This document shows, piece by piece, positions 51,023 to 59,266 of a DNA stretch of 64,000 nucleotides. Origin of the DNA: RPQJ01 sp963748985. GTDB lineage: Bacteria > Pseudomonadota > Gammaproteobacteria > Steroidobacterales > Steroidobacteraceae. Where the stretch lies: assembly GCA_963748985.1 (NCBI GenBank), contig CAVVKQ010000026.1:1-64000 (forward strand), given 5' to 3'. The notes under the pieces were generated by a model. That model worked only from the letters and a program-made list of their open reading frames with translations. It did no database searches and was not told the DNA's origin. The translations under genes and the position numbers were made by a program. Within the stretch, counting starts at the first letter, position 1, and the number at the start of each line of letters is the position of its first letter.

Positions 51023-52462
51023 TCAGCCGTTGCTCAGTCTCTCGTAAATATAGAAATCCGCAAATGATGTATTTTTCGGATCGTCCATCGAGCTCGGGTG
51101 TTCGTTCGGAATGTGCCGTACCAATGCCCAGCCGCCCGCTTTGCGATCTATCCAGTCGCTGAACTTCCGGTGTCGCACGTGCGCGACCTGACCCGACCGG
51201 TTCAGAGTCTGGTCGTTCGACGCATAGATGATGACGTACTTTTCCGCGGAGTCGAAGAGCCGTTGCATGTACGCATCGAACACTTCGTCTTCGACGAGGT
51301 GGTAAATAACGTCGAGTGACAGGGCAAGTTCCGCTCTCTCGCCGGCATAGGTCGACGCGTGCCGGAACTGCTTCGTCGGGTCGTTGGGGAATCGCTCCAT
51401 GCAGGCCTCGATCGCCGTGGCGGCGATGTCGAATCCGAGATACTGCTCGTAGCAAGCGAGCGTCAGCTGGTTGCCGTCACCGCAACCAAATTCGATCACG
51501 CGACGGACTCCGTGTCTGGCGACGAAATCATTCAGAACGCGCGCCTTGAAGTCCGCGAGCCTGCAGTAGGAGCCGGGACCGGAGTTGCCTCCGCGAGCGT
51601 AACGGTGTTCCCAGTATGACGCCGATCCCCGGAATTTTCTCGACCGTCGGCTCCGGAAGAATCGCCACAACCGCTCGGGCATGCTGCCGCGTGTCGGCTC
51701 GTCACATACCGGCCTGCTGCGGCCATGGAACTTGGCCACCCCTGCCGCAATCATCGCGGAAGCAGCACGCTCTAGAATGCCTTTGAGTACTTGCGGCGTG
51801 GCCGCCGCAGGTTCATTCGTAAAGTAGTGATCGGGACCGAGTCGCAGCACAAGCGGCCACGAAAATTCCTCCATGGCCTCGATGACTTTCCGTCCCTCGC
51901 CTTCAGGATCGTAGACCTCAATCTGTGCGAAGCCTCTATTGCTCTCGAACAATCCGCGCGCGCCGCGCAACACCGAGAGTTCGTGCCCTTCCACGTCCAG
52001 CTTGATAGCGATACGGGAACCGGCCAGGTGGACCACTGCATCCAGTGGTTGCGTGCGATAGGTAATCACCTGCCTGAACTTGCGTTCGTCATGGATCGTC
52101 GTTTCGACGACGCCATTTGCCCCAGAGACGTCGCCGACCAGCCCGAACGGCACATCCCTCGCCGAGTCGGAGAGCACGACCTTGTGACACAGGACCTTCT
52201 GCTCCAGACCATTGAGGCAGACGTTTTCGACGAGATGCGTGAACGTCGCTTCAGTTGGTTCGAAACTATGTACCCGATCCACGGACTTCATCGATGCGAC
52301 CAGAATCGTGTAGAGCCCGATATTGGCCCCGATGTCGAAGAACGTATCGGCGCCAACTTGACGGACCAGTTCCCTGAAGACGAACGGCTGTATCGGCTCG
52401 TACGCAGAGGTGACGGCATTACGTTTTGTCGAGACTTTCGTCCAACGGAATTCCTCAAACAT
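51023..52462 (-). CDS. Double methyltransferase (FkbM-type plus class I SAM)
   Basis: A 479-aa fusion. Residues 1-220 form an FkbM-type methyltransferase: TFFDIGANIGLYTILVASM (SAM motif) and AIKLDVEGHELSVLRGARG. After a basic linker (RSRRSRKFRGSASYWEHRYA) a second class I methyltransferase domain begins: VRRVIEFGCGDGNQLTLAC, then ALSLDVIYHLVEDEVFDAYM. FkbM domains often O-methylate glycans in such clusters. The start is MFEEFRW at 52462; extension to 52780 lacks similarity. Two SAM domains in one chain suggests two sequential methylations, an inference. Confidence 0.83.
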   Translation of the reverse strand: MFEEFRWTKVSTKRNAVTSAYEPIQPFVFRELVRQVGADTFFDIGANIGLYTILVASMKSVDRVHSFEPTEATFTHLVENVCLNGLEQKVLCHKVVLSDSARDVPFGLVGDVSGANGVVETTIHDERKFRQVITYRTQPLDAVVHLAGSRIAIKLDVEGHELSVLRGARGLFESNRGFAQIEVYDPEGEGRKVIEAMEEFSWPLVLRLGPDHYFTNEPAAATPQVLKGILERAASAMIAAGVAKFHGRSRPVCDEPTRGSMPERLWRFFRSRRSRKFRGSASYWEHRYARGGNSGPGSYCRLADFKARVLNDFVARHGVRRVIEFGCGDGNQLTLACYEQYLGFDIAATAIEACMERFPNDPTKQFRHASTYAGERAELALSLDVIYHLVEDEVFDAYMQRLFDSAEKYVIIYASNDQTLNRSGQVAHVRHRKFSDWIDRKAGGWALVRHIPNEHPSSMDDPKNTSFADFYIYERLSNG

Positions 52463-52551
52463 AACGCTGCATCTCCGACGCTCAATTGCCGAGAGGTTTA
52501 CGGGGCGGACTTCCGGCGAGATTCCGCTGCCGTCCGTGCCTTGTTTACATG

Positions 52552-52755
52552 TTAGCCGGCAAATTGACTGATCGGGCGATCTCCTGATCCAGCGCCGTCT
52601 GGCCGGCCCGGGAACGCGCACAGCGACCGGATGCGGCGATTGCAGTGGAAGCTCGCGCAGATTTCGATCCAGCGCACTTCGCCGCCCACCGTCAGGATGT
52701 ATTTCGCGTCCGGGCACTGCCCGTAGATCCTGCCGGCGTAGGGTGTGCGCTGCAT
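52552..52755 (-). CDS. Possible small Cys-containing protein
   Basis: A 67-codon ORF from the ATG at 52755. It contains QCPDAKYILTVGGEVRWIEI and a spaced set of four Cys residues, and it looks more protein-like than antisense ORFs around it. It lies 17 nt past the end of the SRAP pseudogene. The ribosome-binding site is poor. No family is recognised. Confidence 0.35.
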   Translation of the reverse strand: MQRTPYAGRIYGQCPDAKYILTVGGEVRWIEICASFHCNRRIRSLCAFPGRPDGAGSGDRPISQFAG

Positions 52756-52772
52756 GGAGCGGAATTCTGCAC

Positions 52773-53401
52773 TCAGCCACGCGCTTGCGCGAGATCGAGC
52801 AGCATCGATTGCGGTAGCTCCTCTGCTGGTTCGATCAGCTGCTGGCCCTGGTTGCTCGCATTGCTGGCGAGCCGGCTCACCCGATGCGCGACCATCTCGC
52901 CCGCGCCGTCGGCGCTCAGCAATCGATCGAGCCGGTCCGCGTTCTGGTTCCGCGGATCGAACCACTCGGTAAACGCTGCGGCCGCAATGATCACCGGCAT
53001 CCGGTCGTGGATACAGGCGATCGACTTTGATGGCGCGAAAGTGATCCGTGTGCACGACTCAAGCGGATCACCCGTGACGGGGTCGCGCCAGGCTTCCCAC
53101 AGTGCCGCCAGCGCGAACGCCCCCCGATTGCGGGCCGCAGGAACCAGGGTTGCTTGTCGCGGGGCCCGACCTGCATCCACTCGCAATACCCATCGGCCGG
53201 CACGAGTCCCCAGTAGAGCATCGCCAGTCGCAGCGTTGATGCAATGTCGGGCGATGCGTCGTCGGGCGGCTCACGGACCGCCGGGATGATGGTGGTCGGC
53301 GCGATACTGTTGCGCGCCTCGATCGCGGGCGTATCGCCCGGCAACCCGAAGAGCCGGACGACGGCTTCGTGGGGCGAGTAGAGGGCGAAGCGACCGCACA
53401 T
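52773..53401 (-). pseudogene. yedK: Decayed SRAP/YedK (HMCES) gene
   Basis: The N-terminus MCGRFALYSPHEAVVRLFGL has the catalytic Cys2 and the following RNSIAPTTIIPAVRE segment. Two lesions follow. First, YWGLVPADGYCEWMQVG joins the 'WGLVP' and '..VPADGFYEW' motifs that are normally about 40 residues apart, removing the Asn-containing active-site stretch. Second, the frame breaks at a run of six C (53120-53125); the second frame continues with GAFALAALWEAWRDPV and IHDRMPVII. SRAP proteins crosslink to abasic sites in single-stranded DNA. With Asn lost, the product cannot be functional. Confidence 0.85.
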
Positions 53402-53525
53402 GGGAAGGCTGGGGAAGAAGTCGAGGAAGTGTACGGAAGGGAAGTGGAGGAAGGGTACGGAAGGGAATGGAACGGAAGCGTCAGGTTTACCACTTCTTTC
53501 ACTTCCTCGCCTTCCTCAACTTCCT
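53402..53525. repeat. Purine/pyrimidine low-complexity inverted region
   Basis: The left part is a GGAAG-rich purine tract (53402-53480) and the right part a CTTCCTC-rich pyrimidine tract (53492-53530). The two halves can pair in many registers. It lies between the SRAP start and the ABC permease stop. Confidence 0.75.
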
Positions 53526-54371
53526 CTACTCCCTCGTGCCCGTGCCCTTGTTCATCAGCCACACGCAGGCTGCGAACAACACCACCACCGACAAGGTCAT
53601 GATCGCGAACGAAAAGCCGACGTCGACATCGGAATGCCCGAGGAAGCCGTACCGGAAAGCGCTCACCATGTAGAGAATCGGGTTCGCTTTCGAGACCGCC
53701 TGCGCCCACTCGGGCAGCATCTGGATCGAGTAGAACACGCCTCCGAGGTACGTCATCGGCGTCAGGATGAACGTCGGTACGAACGTGATCTGGTCGAAAT
53801 TCCTGGCGAACACGGCGTTGACGAAGCCCCCGAGCGCGAAGACGATCGAGGTGAGCAGCACCGCGGCGATCACCACGAACAGGTGCTCGACGTGCAGGCG
53901 CGTGAAGAACAGCGCGATGATCGTCACGATCAGTCCGACCAGCAATCCGCGCAGCATGCCGCCCGCGACGTAGCCCAGCACGATCAGCCAGCTGGGCAGC
54001 GGCGAAACGAGCAGTTCCTCGATGTGCCGGCCGAACTTCGCGCCGAAGAACGACGACACCACGTTGCCGTAACTGTTGGTGATCACAGACATCATGATCA
54101 GGCCCGGGGCGATGTACTGCAGGTACGTGTAGCCGCCCATCTGCCCGATGCGCCCGCCGATCAGGTTGCCGAAGATGATGAAGTACAAGGTCGCCGTGAT
54201 CACGGGTGGCACCAGCGTCTGGCCCCAGATGCGCATGATGCGGCTGAATTCGCGGATGACTATCGTCGCGAAACCGACTCGGCGCGCACGTCGCATGTTG
54301 GCGGCCATCGTCACTTCAGCATGACTGCCAGGGACTGCACCCGGCGTGCGGGTCGGCGGGACGGCGCTCAT
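53526..54371 (-). CDS. yadH: ABC-2 type transporter permease, YadH-like
   Basis: A 281-aa inner-membrane protein with six helices (LVPPVITATLYFIIFGNLIG, GYVAGGMLRGLLVGLIVTII, VVIAAVLLTSIVFALGGFVN and others). FVPTFILTPMTYLGGVFYSI and NPILYMVSAFRYGFLG match ABC-2 exporters of the YadH/DrrB type. It is probably partnered with the upstream ATPase (ATGA overlap). The substrate is unknown. ATG 54371 overlaps the ATPase stop; a later ATG at 54302 is also possible. Confidence 0.9.
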   Translation of the reverse strand: MSAVPPTRTPGAVPGSHAEVTMAANMRRARRVGFATIVIREFSRIMRIWGQTLVPPVITATLYFIIFGNLIGGRIGQMGGYTYLQYIAPGLIMMSVITNSYGNVVSSFFGAKFGRHIEELLVSPLPSWLIVLGYVAGGMLRGLLVGLIVTIIALFFTRLHVEHLFVVIAAVLLTSIVFALGGFVNAVFARNFDQITFVPTFILTPMTYLGGVFYSIQMLPEWAQAVSKANPILYMVSAFRYGFLGHSDVDVGFSFAIMTLSVVVLFAACVWLMNKGTGTRE

Positions 54372-55330
54372 GCGCCCGCCCGCGCAGCCGGTGGAGCGGT
54401 CGGCTGGCCACTGCCGACGTCGCGGCCTTCGACGAGGCGCATGAAGAGTTCTTCGAGGCGGTTGGACTTGTTGCGCATGCTCACGACTTCACCGCCCGCA
54501 GCGGACAAGGCGACGAAGATCTCGTTCAGGTTCTGCTCCTTGTTGACCTCGACCTCGAGCGTCGTCTCGTCCGGCGCCGTCATGCGATAACCGGGCAAAG
54601 ACAAAGCCCCGCGCAGTGGACCACGCAGATTGAGCACGAAGGTCTCCGTGTGCAGCTTGCGCAACACCGTCGACATGCGGTCGTTCTCGATGATGCGGCC
54701 TGCGTCGATGATTGCGATGTGGCGGCAGAGGTTCTCGGCCTCCTCGAGGTAGTGCGTCGTCAGGATGATCGTGGTGCCCTGCTCGTTGATCCGGCGCAGG
54801 AATTCCCACATCGAACGGCGCACTTCGATGTCAACGCCTGCGGTCGGCTCGTCGAGGATCAGCAGCTGCGGCTCGTGGATCAGCGCGCGCGCGATCATGA
54901 GCCGGCGTTTCATGCCGCCCGACAGGGACCGCGAAATCGTCTCGCGCTTGTCCCATAGCTGCAGCTGGTTGAGCCAGTACTCCATCCGTTCGCGCGCGAC
55001 TGGGCGCGGGATGCCGTAGAAACCGGCCTGGTTCAGCAGGATTGTCGAAACCTTCTCGAACTGGTTGAAGTTGATTTCCTGCGGCACGACACCGAGGCAG
55101 GACTTCGCCGCCTCGAGCTCGGAGTCGATGCTGTGCCCGAACACGGTCACCGTGCCGCTCGACTTGTTGACGAGCGACGAGACGATGCCGATCGCGGTCG
55201 ACTTGCCCGCGCCGTTTGGCCCGAGCAGCGCGAAAAAATCGCCCTCCTCCACGTCGAGGTCGATGCCCTTCAAGGCCTGGACCCCATTGTTGTACGTCTT
55301 GCAAAGCTGGCGCAGCGACAAGGCCTTCAT
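54368..55330 (-). CDS. yadG: ABC transporter ATP-binding protein, YadG-like
   Basis: A 320-aa ATPase. Walker A is LLGPNGAGKSTAIGI, the Q loop is GVVPQEINF, the signature is SRSLSGGMKRRLMIARAL, and Walker B is LLILDEPTAGVD. After the 230-residue nucleotide-binding core comes a C-terminal extension (NRLEELFMRLVEGRDVG) as in drug or polysaccharide exporters. The start MKALSLRQLCK at 55330 fits the family. Coupled to the permease. Confidence 0.92.
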   Translation of the reverse strand: MKALSLRQLCKTYNNGVQALKGIDLDVEEGDFFALLGPNGAGKSTAIGIVSSLVNKSSGTVTVFGHSIDSELEAAKSCLGVVPQEINFNQFEKVSTILLNQAGFYGIPRPVARERMEYWLNQLQLWDKRETISRSLSGGMKRRLMIARALIHEPQLLILDEPTAGVDIEVRRSMWEFLRRINEQGTTIILTTHYLEEAENLCRHIAIIDAGRIIENDRMSTVLRKLHTETFVLNLRGPLRGALSLPGYRMTAPDETTLEVEVNKEQNLNEIFVALSAAGGEVVSMRNKSNRLEELFMRLVEGRDVGSGQPTAPPAARAGA

Positions 55331-55383
55331 GGCGGGACGGACGTTCACGGGAGGGGAGCGAAGGGTAATGTGCGGGCAACCCG

Positions 55384-56100
55384 TCAGCAAGGAACGTCGG
55401 TGTCGTCAGCGGATCCCCTGCGGTGGGTCGGGCGCGCACGGCGCGCAGGACCGCCGCGAGCGATGACCGGATCGCGCTCGCAGTGCCCGAGCAGGCACAG
55501 CCCCGCCGAATAGGCCCAGGTCAGGTCTGCCTGCACGGTGCCTGCTGCAGCTTCGGCCAGCAGGCTCCAGTAACGAGGGTGCCCAGGCCACCGCGGACGC
55601 ACCAACCCGGGCCACGAAGCGAGCCGAAACGAATCGGACGGCGTCAGCGCGGACAGGCGCGCCTCGGATGTCGACCCCAGTCCGAAGGCAATGCGCGACG
55701 AAAACGGCACGTTCTCGGCCAGCCGCCGCGCCACGCTGAGTGCGACCAATCCGAACGACCGACGGGTTTCACCTCGCGCGCGATCAACAAATTCCCCGTT
55801 GGTGTCCGCGACCGACTCCAGACGCCAGGGCGGTGCCTCGTCATCACGAGGCAGCGCGAGCTCGAAGAGCGAGATCGGGCTGAGCGCGGCACGCTCCCGG
55901 GCTTCCGGCGCGACCTCGACGAGTCGCTTCACGGTTGCCACTGGTAACTGGAACCAGCAATCGGCCCCGTGGCCGGGGTCGAGCGCGTGCGCCAGGAACA
56001 GGCGATTGAGGTCCGCAATATCCCGGCGAATGGCCGAATTTAGCAGGTTGCCCTGGTGCAGCCAGACAGTATGGGGCGGTGTCAGCTTCGGTTCACTCAT
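55384..56100 (-). CDS. FlhD-like regulator with two FlhD-like repeats
   Basis: A 238-aa protein about twice the length of FlhD. Residues 27-83 (IADLNRLFLAHAL, then CWFQLPVATVKRLVEVAPEA) align with the FlhD core (DINLSYLLLAQRL, MFRLGI, LAALTLPQMVKLA). A second, closer repeat is at 116-172: LVALSVARRLAENVPF, then GLGSTSEARLSALTPSDSFR. FlhD works as a dimer in D4C2 complexes with FlhC, so one chain may imitate a D dimer. The C-terminal 60 residues include LTWAYSAGLCLLGHCERD and a basic Arg-rich tail. It is divergent from an FlhC-like gene across twin palindromes. Assignment is by motif comparison only. Confidence 0.6.
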   Translation of the reverse strand: MSEPKLTPPHTVWLHQGNLLNSAIRRDIADLNRLFLAHALDPGHGADCWFQLPVATVKRLVEVAPEARERAALSPISLFELALPRDDEAPPWRLESVADTNGEFVDRARGETRRSFGLVALSVARRLAENVPFSSRIAFGLGSTSEARLSALTPSDSFRLASWPGLVRPRWPGHPRYWSLLAEAAAGTVQADLTWAYSAGLCLLGHCERDPVIARGGPARRARPTHRRGSADDTDVPC

Positions 56101-56114
56101 GATCGAATCTCCAG

Positions 56115-56180
56115 ATATGGTCTAAACGGACCATATATGGATATAGAATCTCATGTCTGGTCTGAACAGACCATATATGG
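56115..56180. promoter_or_regulatory. Twin palindromic operators in the FlhD/FlhC-like intergenic region
   Basis: Site 1: ATATGGTC (56115-56122) and GACCATAT (56129-56136), spacer 6. Site 2: TGGTCTG-AA-CAGACCA (56158-56173), arms perfect. A 23-nt direct repeat (56118-56140 and 56158-56180) differs at two positions. Centres are 40 bp apart, close to four helical turns. They sit between the divergent start codons (56100 and 56209), overlapping likely promoters of both. Confidence 0.8.
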
Positions 56181-56208
56181 CCAAAATATCAAGAATGGGA
56201 GGAAGGCC

Positions 56209-56754
56209 ATGAGAATCACGGACAGCCGGTATGATCGCGACCGCCTGCGGCTGGCTATCGCCCACCGGATGATCGCGCTGGAAGCCCGCACCCGCACCAT
56301 CCGGATCGCGACGCAGCTGTCGGACGACAGGATCCGACGCATGTATCGCGACTATTTCGCCTCGATCGGCGGCAACCTCGTGCGGCGCCGACGAGGTAAA
56401 TCGCCGCGGCAGATGTCGTATTTCCGGCGTTCGCTCGAGCACGAACAGCAGACGGCCCTGCTGGGCTCCCTGCTGCGGCTCTGCAGCCTGCTGCAACGGT
56501 ATCCCAACGGATTCCGGCCCGCGCTCGAGGAGGTCGGCCGCTTCTGCGATGCGTACGAGACTTACCGGGGGCTTTGGCCCGAAGGTCACATCTCGTTCGA
56601 GCACGCGTGGCACCTTTGGCAGGTGTTCTGCCACAACGACGAATTCGTGCTGTCGAACTGCCCCGACTGCGAATCGCTCTGGCTGCAGGACACGCTGGAG
56701 ATTCTGCCGTACAACTGTCCGGCATGCAGGCGGGGCCTGCCGGCACGCGCATGA
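56209..56754 (+). CDS. FlhC-like transcriptional regulator
   Basis: A 181-aa protein close to FlhC in length. A helical N-terminus (LRLAIAHRMIALEARTRTIR, then LSDDRIRRMYRDYF) matches FlhC ([20 protein letters not shown]). The C-terminus has a four-Cys zinc site: C151/C154 in SNCPDCESLW and C170/C173 in YNCPACRRG, spaced as in FlhC. FlhC carries the DNA contacts in FlhDC. No flagellar genes are nearby; ICE and plasmid regulators such as SetCD and AcaCD are also FlhDC relatives. GGAGG lies just before ATG 56209. Confidence 0.75.
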   Translation: MRITDSRYDRDRLRLAIAHRMIALEARTRTIRIATQLSDDRIRRMYRDYFASIGGNLVRRRRGKSPRQMSYFRRSLEHEQQTALLGSLLRLCSLLQRYPNGFRPALEEVGRFCDAYETYRGLWPEGHISFEHAWHLWQVFCHNDEFVLSNCPDCESLWLQDTLEILPYNCPACRRGLPARA

Positions 56755-56815
56755 CGAGGGGCAGTGGGCAGGGGCCGCGCTAAACTCGCAGTCCCCTCGC
56801 CTGTCTGTAACAGTC

Positions 56816-57778
56816 GTGCCTGCCCCACCCAACGTCTTCGCTGGACCGTACCTGGATCGCATTGCGCACCTGCGCAAGGACGAGGCGTTCGTGGCCGATG
56901 CCCTGCGCAGCGCCAAGGCCCGCATCGTACCCGTGCATGAGACACGCATTCTCGTGCAGCGCGGCCCCGACGGTTGGTCGGCCGCGTTTGCGACGTCAGT
57001 GGATCTCGGGATACTGCCCGCGCTCGCCACTGAACCCGTGCTGCTGGGCAGCTTCGGCGATTGCATCTATTTCGCCGCCGAAGTGGCAAGCCCGGAATCG
57101 GTGCAGGCTCTGTTCACGACAGGCTCGGCCAGATTCGAGGATCTCCGCATGGCCGGAGGACAGTTGCCGGAACAGCAGGCCGGCGTGCTCGCGTATGCGC
57201 GCGCCATGCTCTACTGGCGCAGCCGTCACCGTTACTGTGGCGCGTGCGGTGCGCCTACTCGCGTCGTCAGCGCCGGCCACGTCATGAAGTGCACGAACGA
57301 GGCCTGCGGCATCGATCATTTTCCGCGCCTGGATCCCGCCATCATCGTGCTGGCCACGGACGGCGAGCGGGCATTGCTCGGCCGCCAGGCATCGTGGCCA
57401 GCCGGGCGTTATTCGACCATCGCGGGCTTCGTCGAACCCGGCGAAAGCCTGGAAGACGCCGTGGCCCGCGAGGTGCTGGAAGAAACCGGCGTGACGGTGC
57501 TCGAATCGACCTACCACTCGTCGCAACCGTGGCCGTTCCCGTCGTCGCTGATGATCGGCTACACGGCGTTCGCCGCTGCCGCGTCGGTCCCACGCGCCGA
57601 TGAAGAACTCGAAGACGTGCGCTGGTTCACCCGCCAGGAGATCGCAGCCGGGTTTCCCGGACTGCCGCCGCCACAGTCCGTTTCGTTCCGTCTGATCGAG
57701 CACTGGTACGACTCCGGCTCGGAGCTGCCCTTGGCGCAGACACCCGGCATCACGCTCTGGGGCTCGCGGCGCGGCTGA
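56816..57778 (+). CDS. nudC: NAD+ diphosphatase (NADH pyrophosphatase, NudC)
   Basis: A 320-aa Nudix hydrolase that cleaves NAD(H) and removes NAD caps from RNA. The zinc ribbon is HRYCGACGAPTRVVSAGH and KCTNEACG. The Nudix box is GFVEPGESLEDAVAREVLEE followed by TGV. SQPWPFPSSLM is the NudC-specific motif downstream of the box. It starts at GTG 56816, and an N-terminal domain of about 120 residues precedes the ribbon. Length is slightly above the E. coli enzyme. Confidence 0.93.
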   Translation: MPAPPNVFAGPYLDRIAHLRKDEAFVADALRSAKARIVPVHETRILVQRGPDGWSAAFATSVDLGILPALATEPVLLGSFGDCIYFAAEVASPESVQALFTTGSARFEDLRMAGGQLPEQQAGVLAYARAMLYWRSRHRYCGACGAPTRVVSAGHVMKCTNEACGIDHFPRLDPAIIVLATDGERALLGRQASWPAGRYSTIAGFVEPGESLEDAVAREVLEETGVTVLESTYHSSQPWPFPSSLMIGYTAFAAAASVPRADEELEDVRWFTRQEIAAGFPGLPPPQSVSFRLIEHWYDSGSELPLAQTPGITLWGSRRG

Positions 57779-57814
57779 CGGCGGCCCGTTGCCCGCAACC
57801 TTCGTAGTCGTATC

Positions 57815-58585
57815 GTGACTCTGGCAATCTTGCTCGTGCTCGTCGCCGCGTTTGGCGCCGGTTTCATCGACGCGCTGGCTGGCGGCGGCGGCCTGATCCA
57901 GCTGCCCGCGCTGTTTGCGACATTTCCGCAGGCGCCGCACACCACCTTGCTGGGTACCGGCAAGCTCGCCGGGTTCGCGGGCACCACGAGTGCGATCGCC
58001 CGGTTCATCCGGCACGTACGTCTCGACTGGGGCCTGCTGTTGCCGGCCGCGGGCGGTGCATTTGCCACCGCACTCGTCGGTGCCTGGCTCGCGACTGGCG
58101 TTTCACCGGAGCGGTTCCGAGCGCTCGTGCCGTTGCTGCTGAGCTTCGTGCTCGTCTACACGCTGATGAACAAGGACCTGGGCCGCGACCACCGCCCTCG
58201 CGTCCTGGGTCAGAATGGTCGATGGCTCGCGGCGGGCACCGCCGGAATCATCGGTTTGTACGATGGATTTTTCGGCCCGGGCACCGGCAGCTTCCTGGTC
58301 TTCCTGTTCGTCCGAGTGTTCGGGCTCGACTTCCTGCACGCATCGGCCTCGGCCAAGATCGTCAATGCCGCCACCAATTCCGCAGCCATCATCCTGTTCG
58401 GGCTGACCGGCGAACTGTACTGGCTGCTGGGCCTCGCAATGTCGGTCTGCAACATCGTCGGCGCGCAGTTCGGCAGCCACCTGGCAATCCGGCGCGGCAG
58501 CGCCCTCGTGCGCAAGGTGTTCATGGTCGTCGTGTTTGCGCTGATCGCGAAAACGGCGTGGGATGCCATCCGACTGCACCTGTAA
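57815..58585 (+). CDS. TSUP-family (TauE/SafE) membrane transporter
   Basis: A 256-aa protein with about eight helices. FGAGFIDALAGGGGLIQLPA at the N-terminus and IIGLYDGFFGPGTGSFLVFL in the middle are the two inverted TauE/SafE repeat motifs. The family moves sulfite, sulfoacetate, or other organosulfur anions, or is of unknown specificity. It starts at GTG 57815, 37 nt after nudC. Confidence 0.9.
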   Translation: MTLAILLVLVAAFGAGFIDALAGGGGLIQLPALFATFPQAPHTTLLGTGKLAGFAGTTSAIARFIRHVRLDWGLLLPAAGGAFATALVGAWLATGVSPERFRALVPLLLSFVLVYTLMNKDLGRDHRPRVLGQNGRWLAAGTAGIIGLYDGFFGPGTGSFLVFLFVRVFGLDFLHASASAKIVNAATNSAAIILFGLTGELYWLLGLAMSVCNIVGAQFGSHLAIRRGSALVRKVFMVVVFALIAKTAWDAIRLHL

Positions 58586-58651
58586 GCAGGCGCGACGTCA
58601 GGACCGCTAGAATGCGCGGGCGGCGATGGTCGCAAGGTTGAGGTGGGACGC

Positions 58652-59257
58652 ATGGATCTTTCCTGGACGACATTCGCCGGCATCGCGCTCGGCATCGGCC
58701 TCGCCGCGGCCACGGGCCTCCGTGTATTCCTGCCGCTGCTGATTGCCGGGCTCGCCGCGCACTTCGGCTACATCCCGCTGTCGGAGAACTTCCAGTGGCT
58801 CGCGAGCATTCCGGCGCTGGTCATGCTCGGCACTGCCGCGGCAGCCGAGATCCTCGCGTATTACATTCCCGGCGTGGATCATGCGCTCGACGTCGTGGCG
58901 AGCCCCGCCACGCTGGTGGCCGGTGCGGTTGCAAGCGCCGCGGTGATGACGGACCTGCCGCCGAGCATCCTCTGGCCCGTCGCGATCATCGGCGGCAGCG
59001 GGATTGCGGGTTTGACCAAAGGCAGTTCGGCGCTCATCCGGGCGAAGTCCGGCCTGATGACGGGCGGCCTTGGCAATCCCGTGGTCTCCACTGCAGAAAC
59101 GATCGGCGCCACGGGCCTGTCGCTGTTCGCCATTGCGCTGCCCCTGATCGCACTCGTCCTGATCGTCGTGCTGCTCTTCTGGGTCGTGCGCAAGACGGGG
59201 CGCTTCTTCTTCGGCCGCCGCAAGGCCGACGTCATCGTTGCCCCGCGGGAGCGCTGA
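58652..59257 (+). CDS. DUF4126 membrane protein
   Basis: A 201-aa protein with four to five helices (GIALGIGLAAATGLRVFLPL, LVMLGTAAAAEILAYYIPGV, IAGLTKGSSALIRAKSGLMT and LFAIALPLIALVLIVVLLFW). The Gly-rich N-terminus and GLGNPVVSTAETIGA segment are DUF4126 features. Function is unknown. ATG 58652 has GAGGTGGG upstream; an in-frame ATG at 58643 has no such support. Confidence 0.85.
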   Translation: MDLSWTTFAGIALGIGLAAATGLRVFLPLLIAGLAAHFGYIPLSENFQWLASIPALVMLGTAAAAEILAYYIPGVDHALDVVASPATLVAGAVASAAVMTDLPPSILWPVAIIGGSGIAGLTKGSSALIRAKSGLMTGGLGNPVVSTAETIGATGLSLFAIALPLIALVLIVVLLFWVVRKTGRFFFGRRKADVIVAPRER

Positions 59258-59266
59258 GCGGGGTCT

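Noticed and set aside
52773..53401. Programmed frameshift or phase variation at the C6 run of the SRAP gene
   Set aside because: The separate internal deletion removes the active site anyway, so decay is simpler.
55384..56754. Pair as flagellar master regulator FlhDC
   Set aside because: No flagellar or chemotaxis gene is in the window, the genes are divergent rather than an operon, and the D-like protein is doubled.
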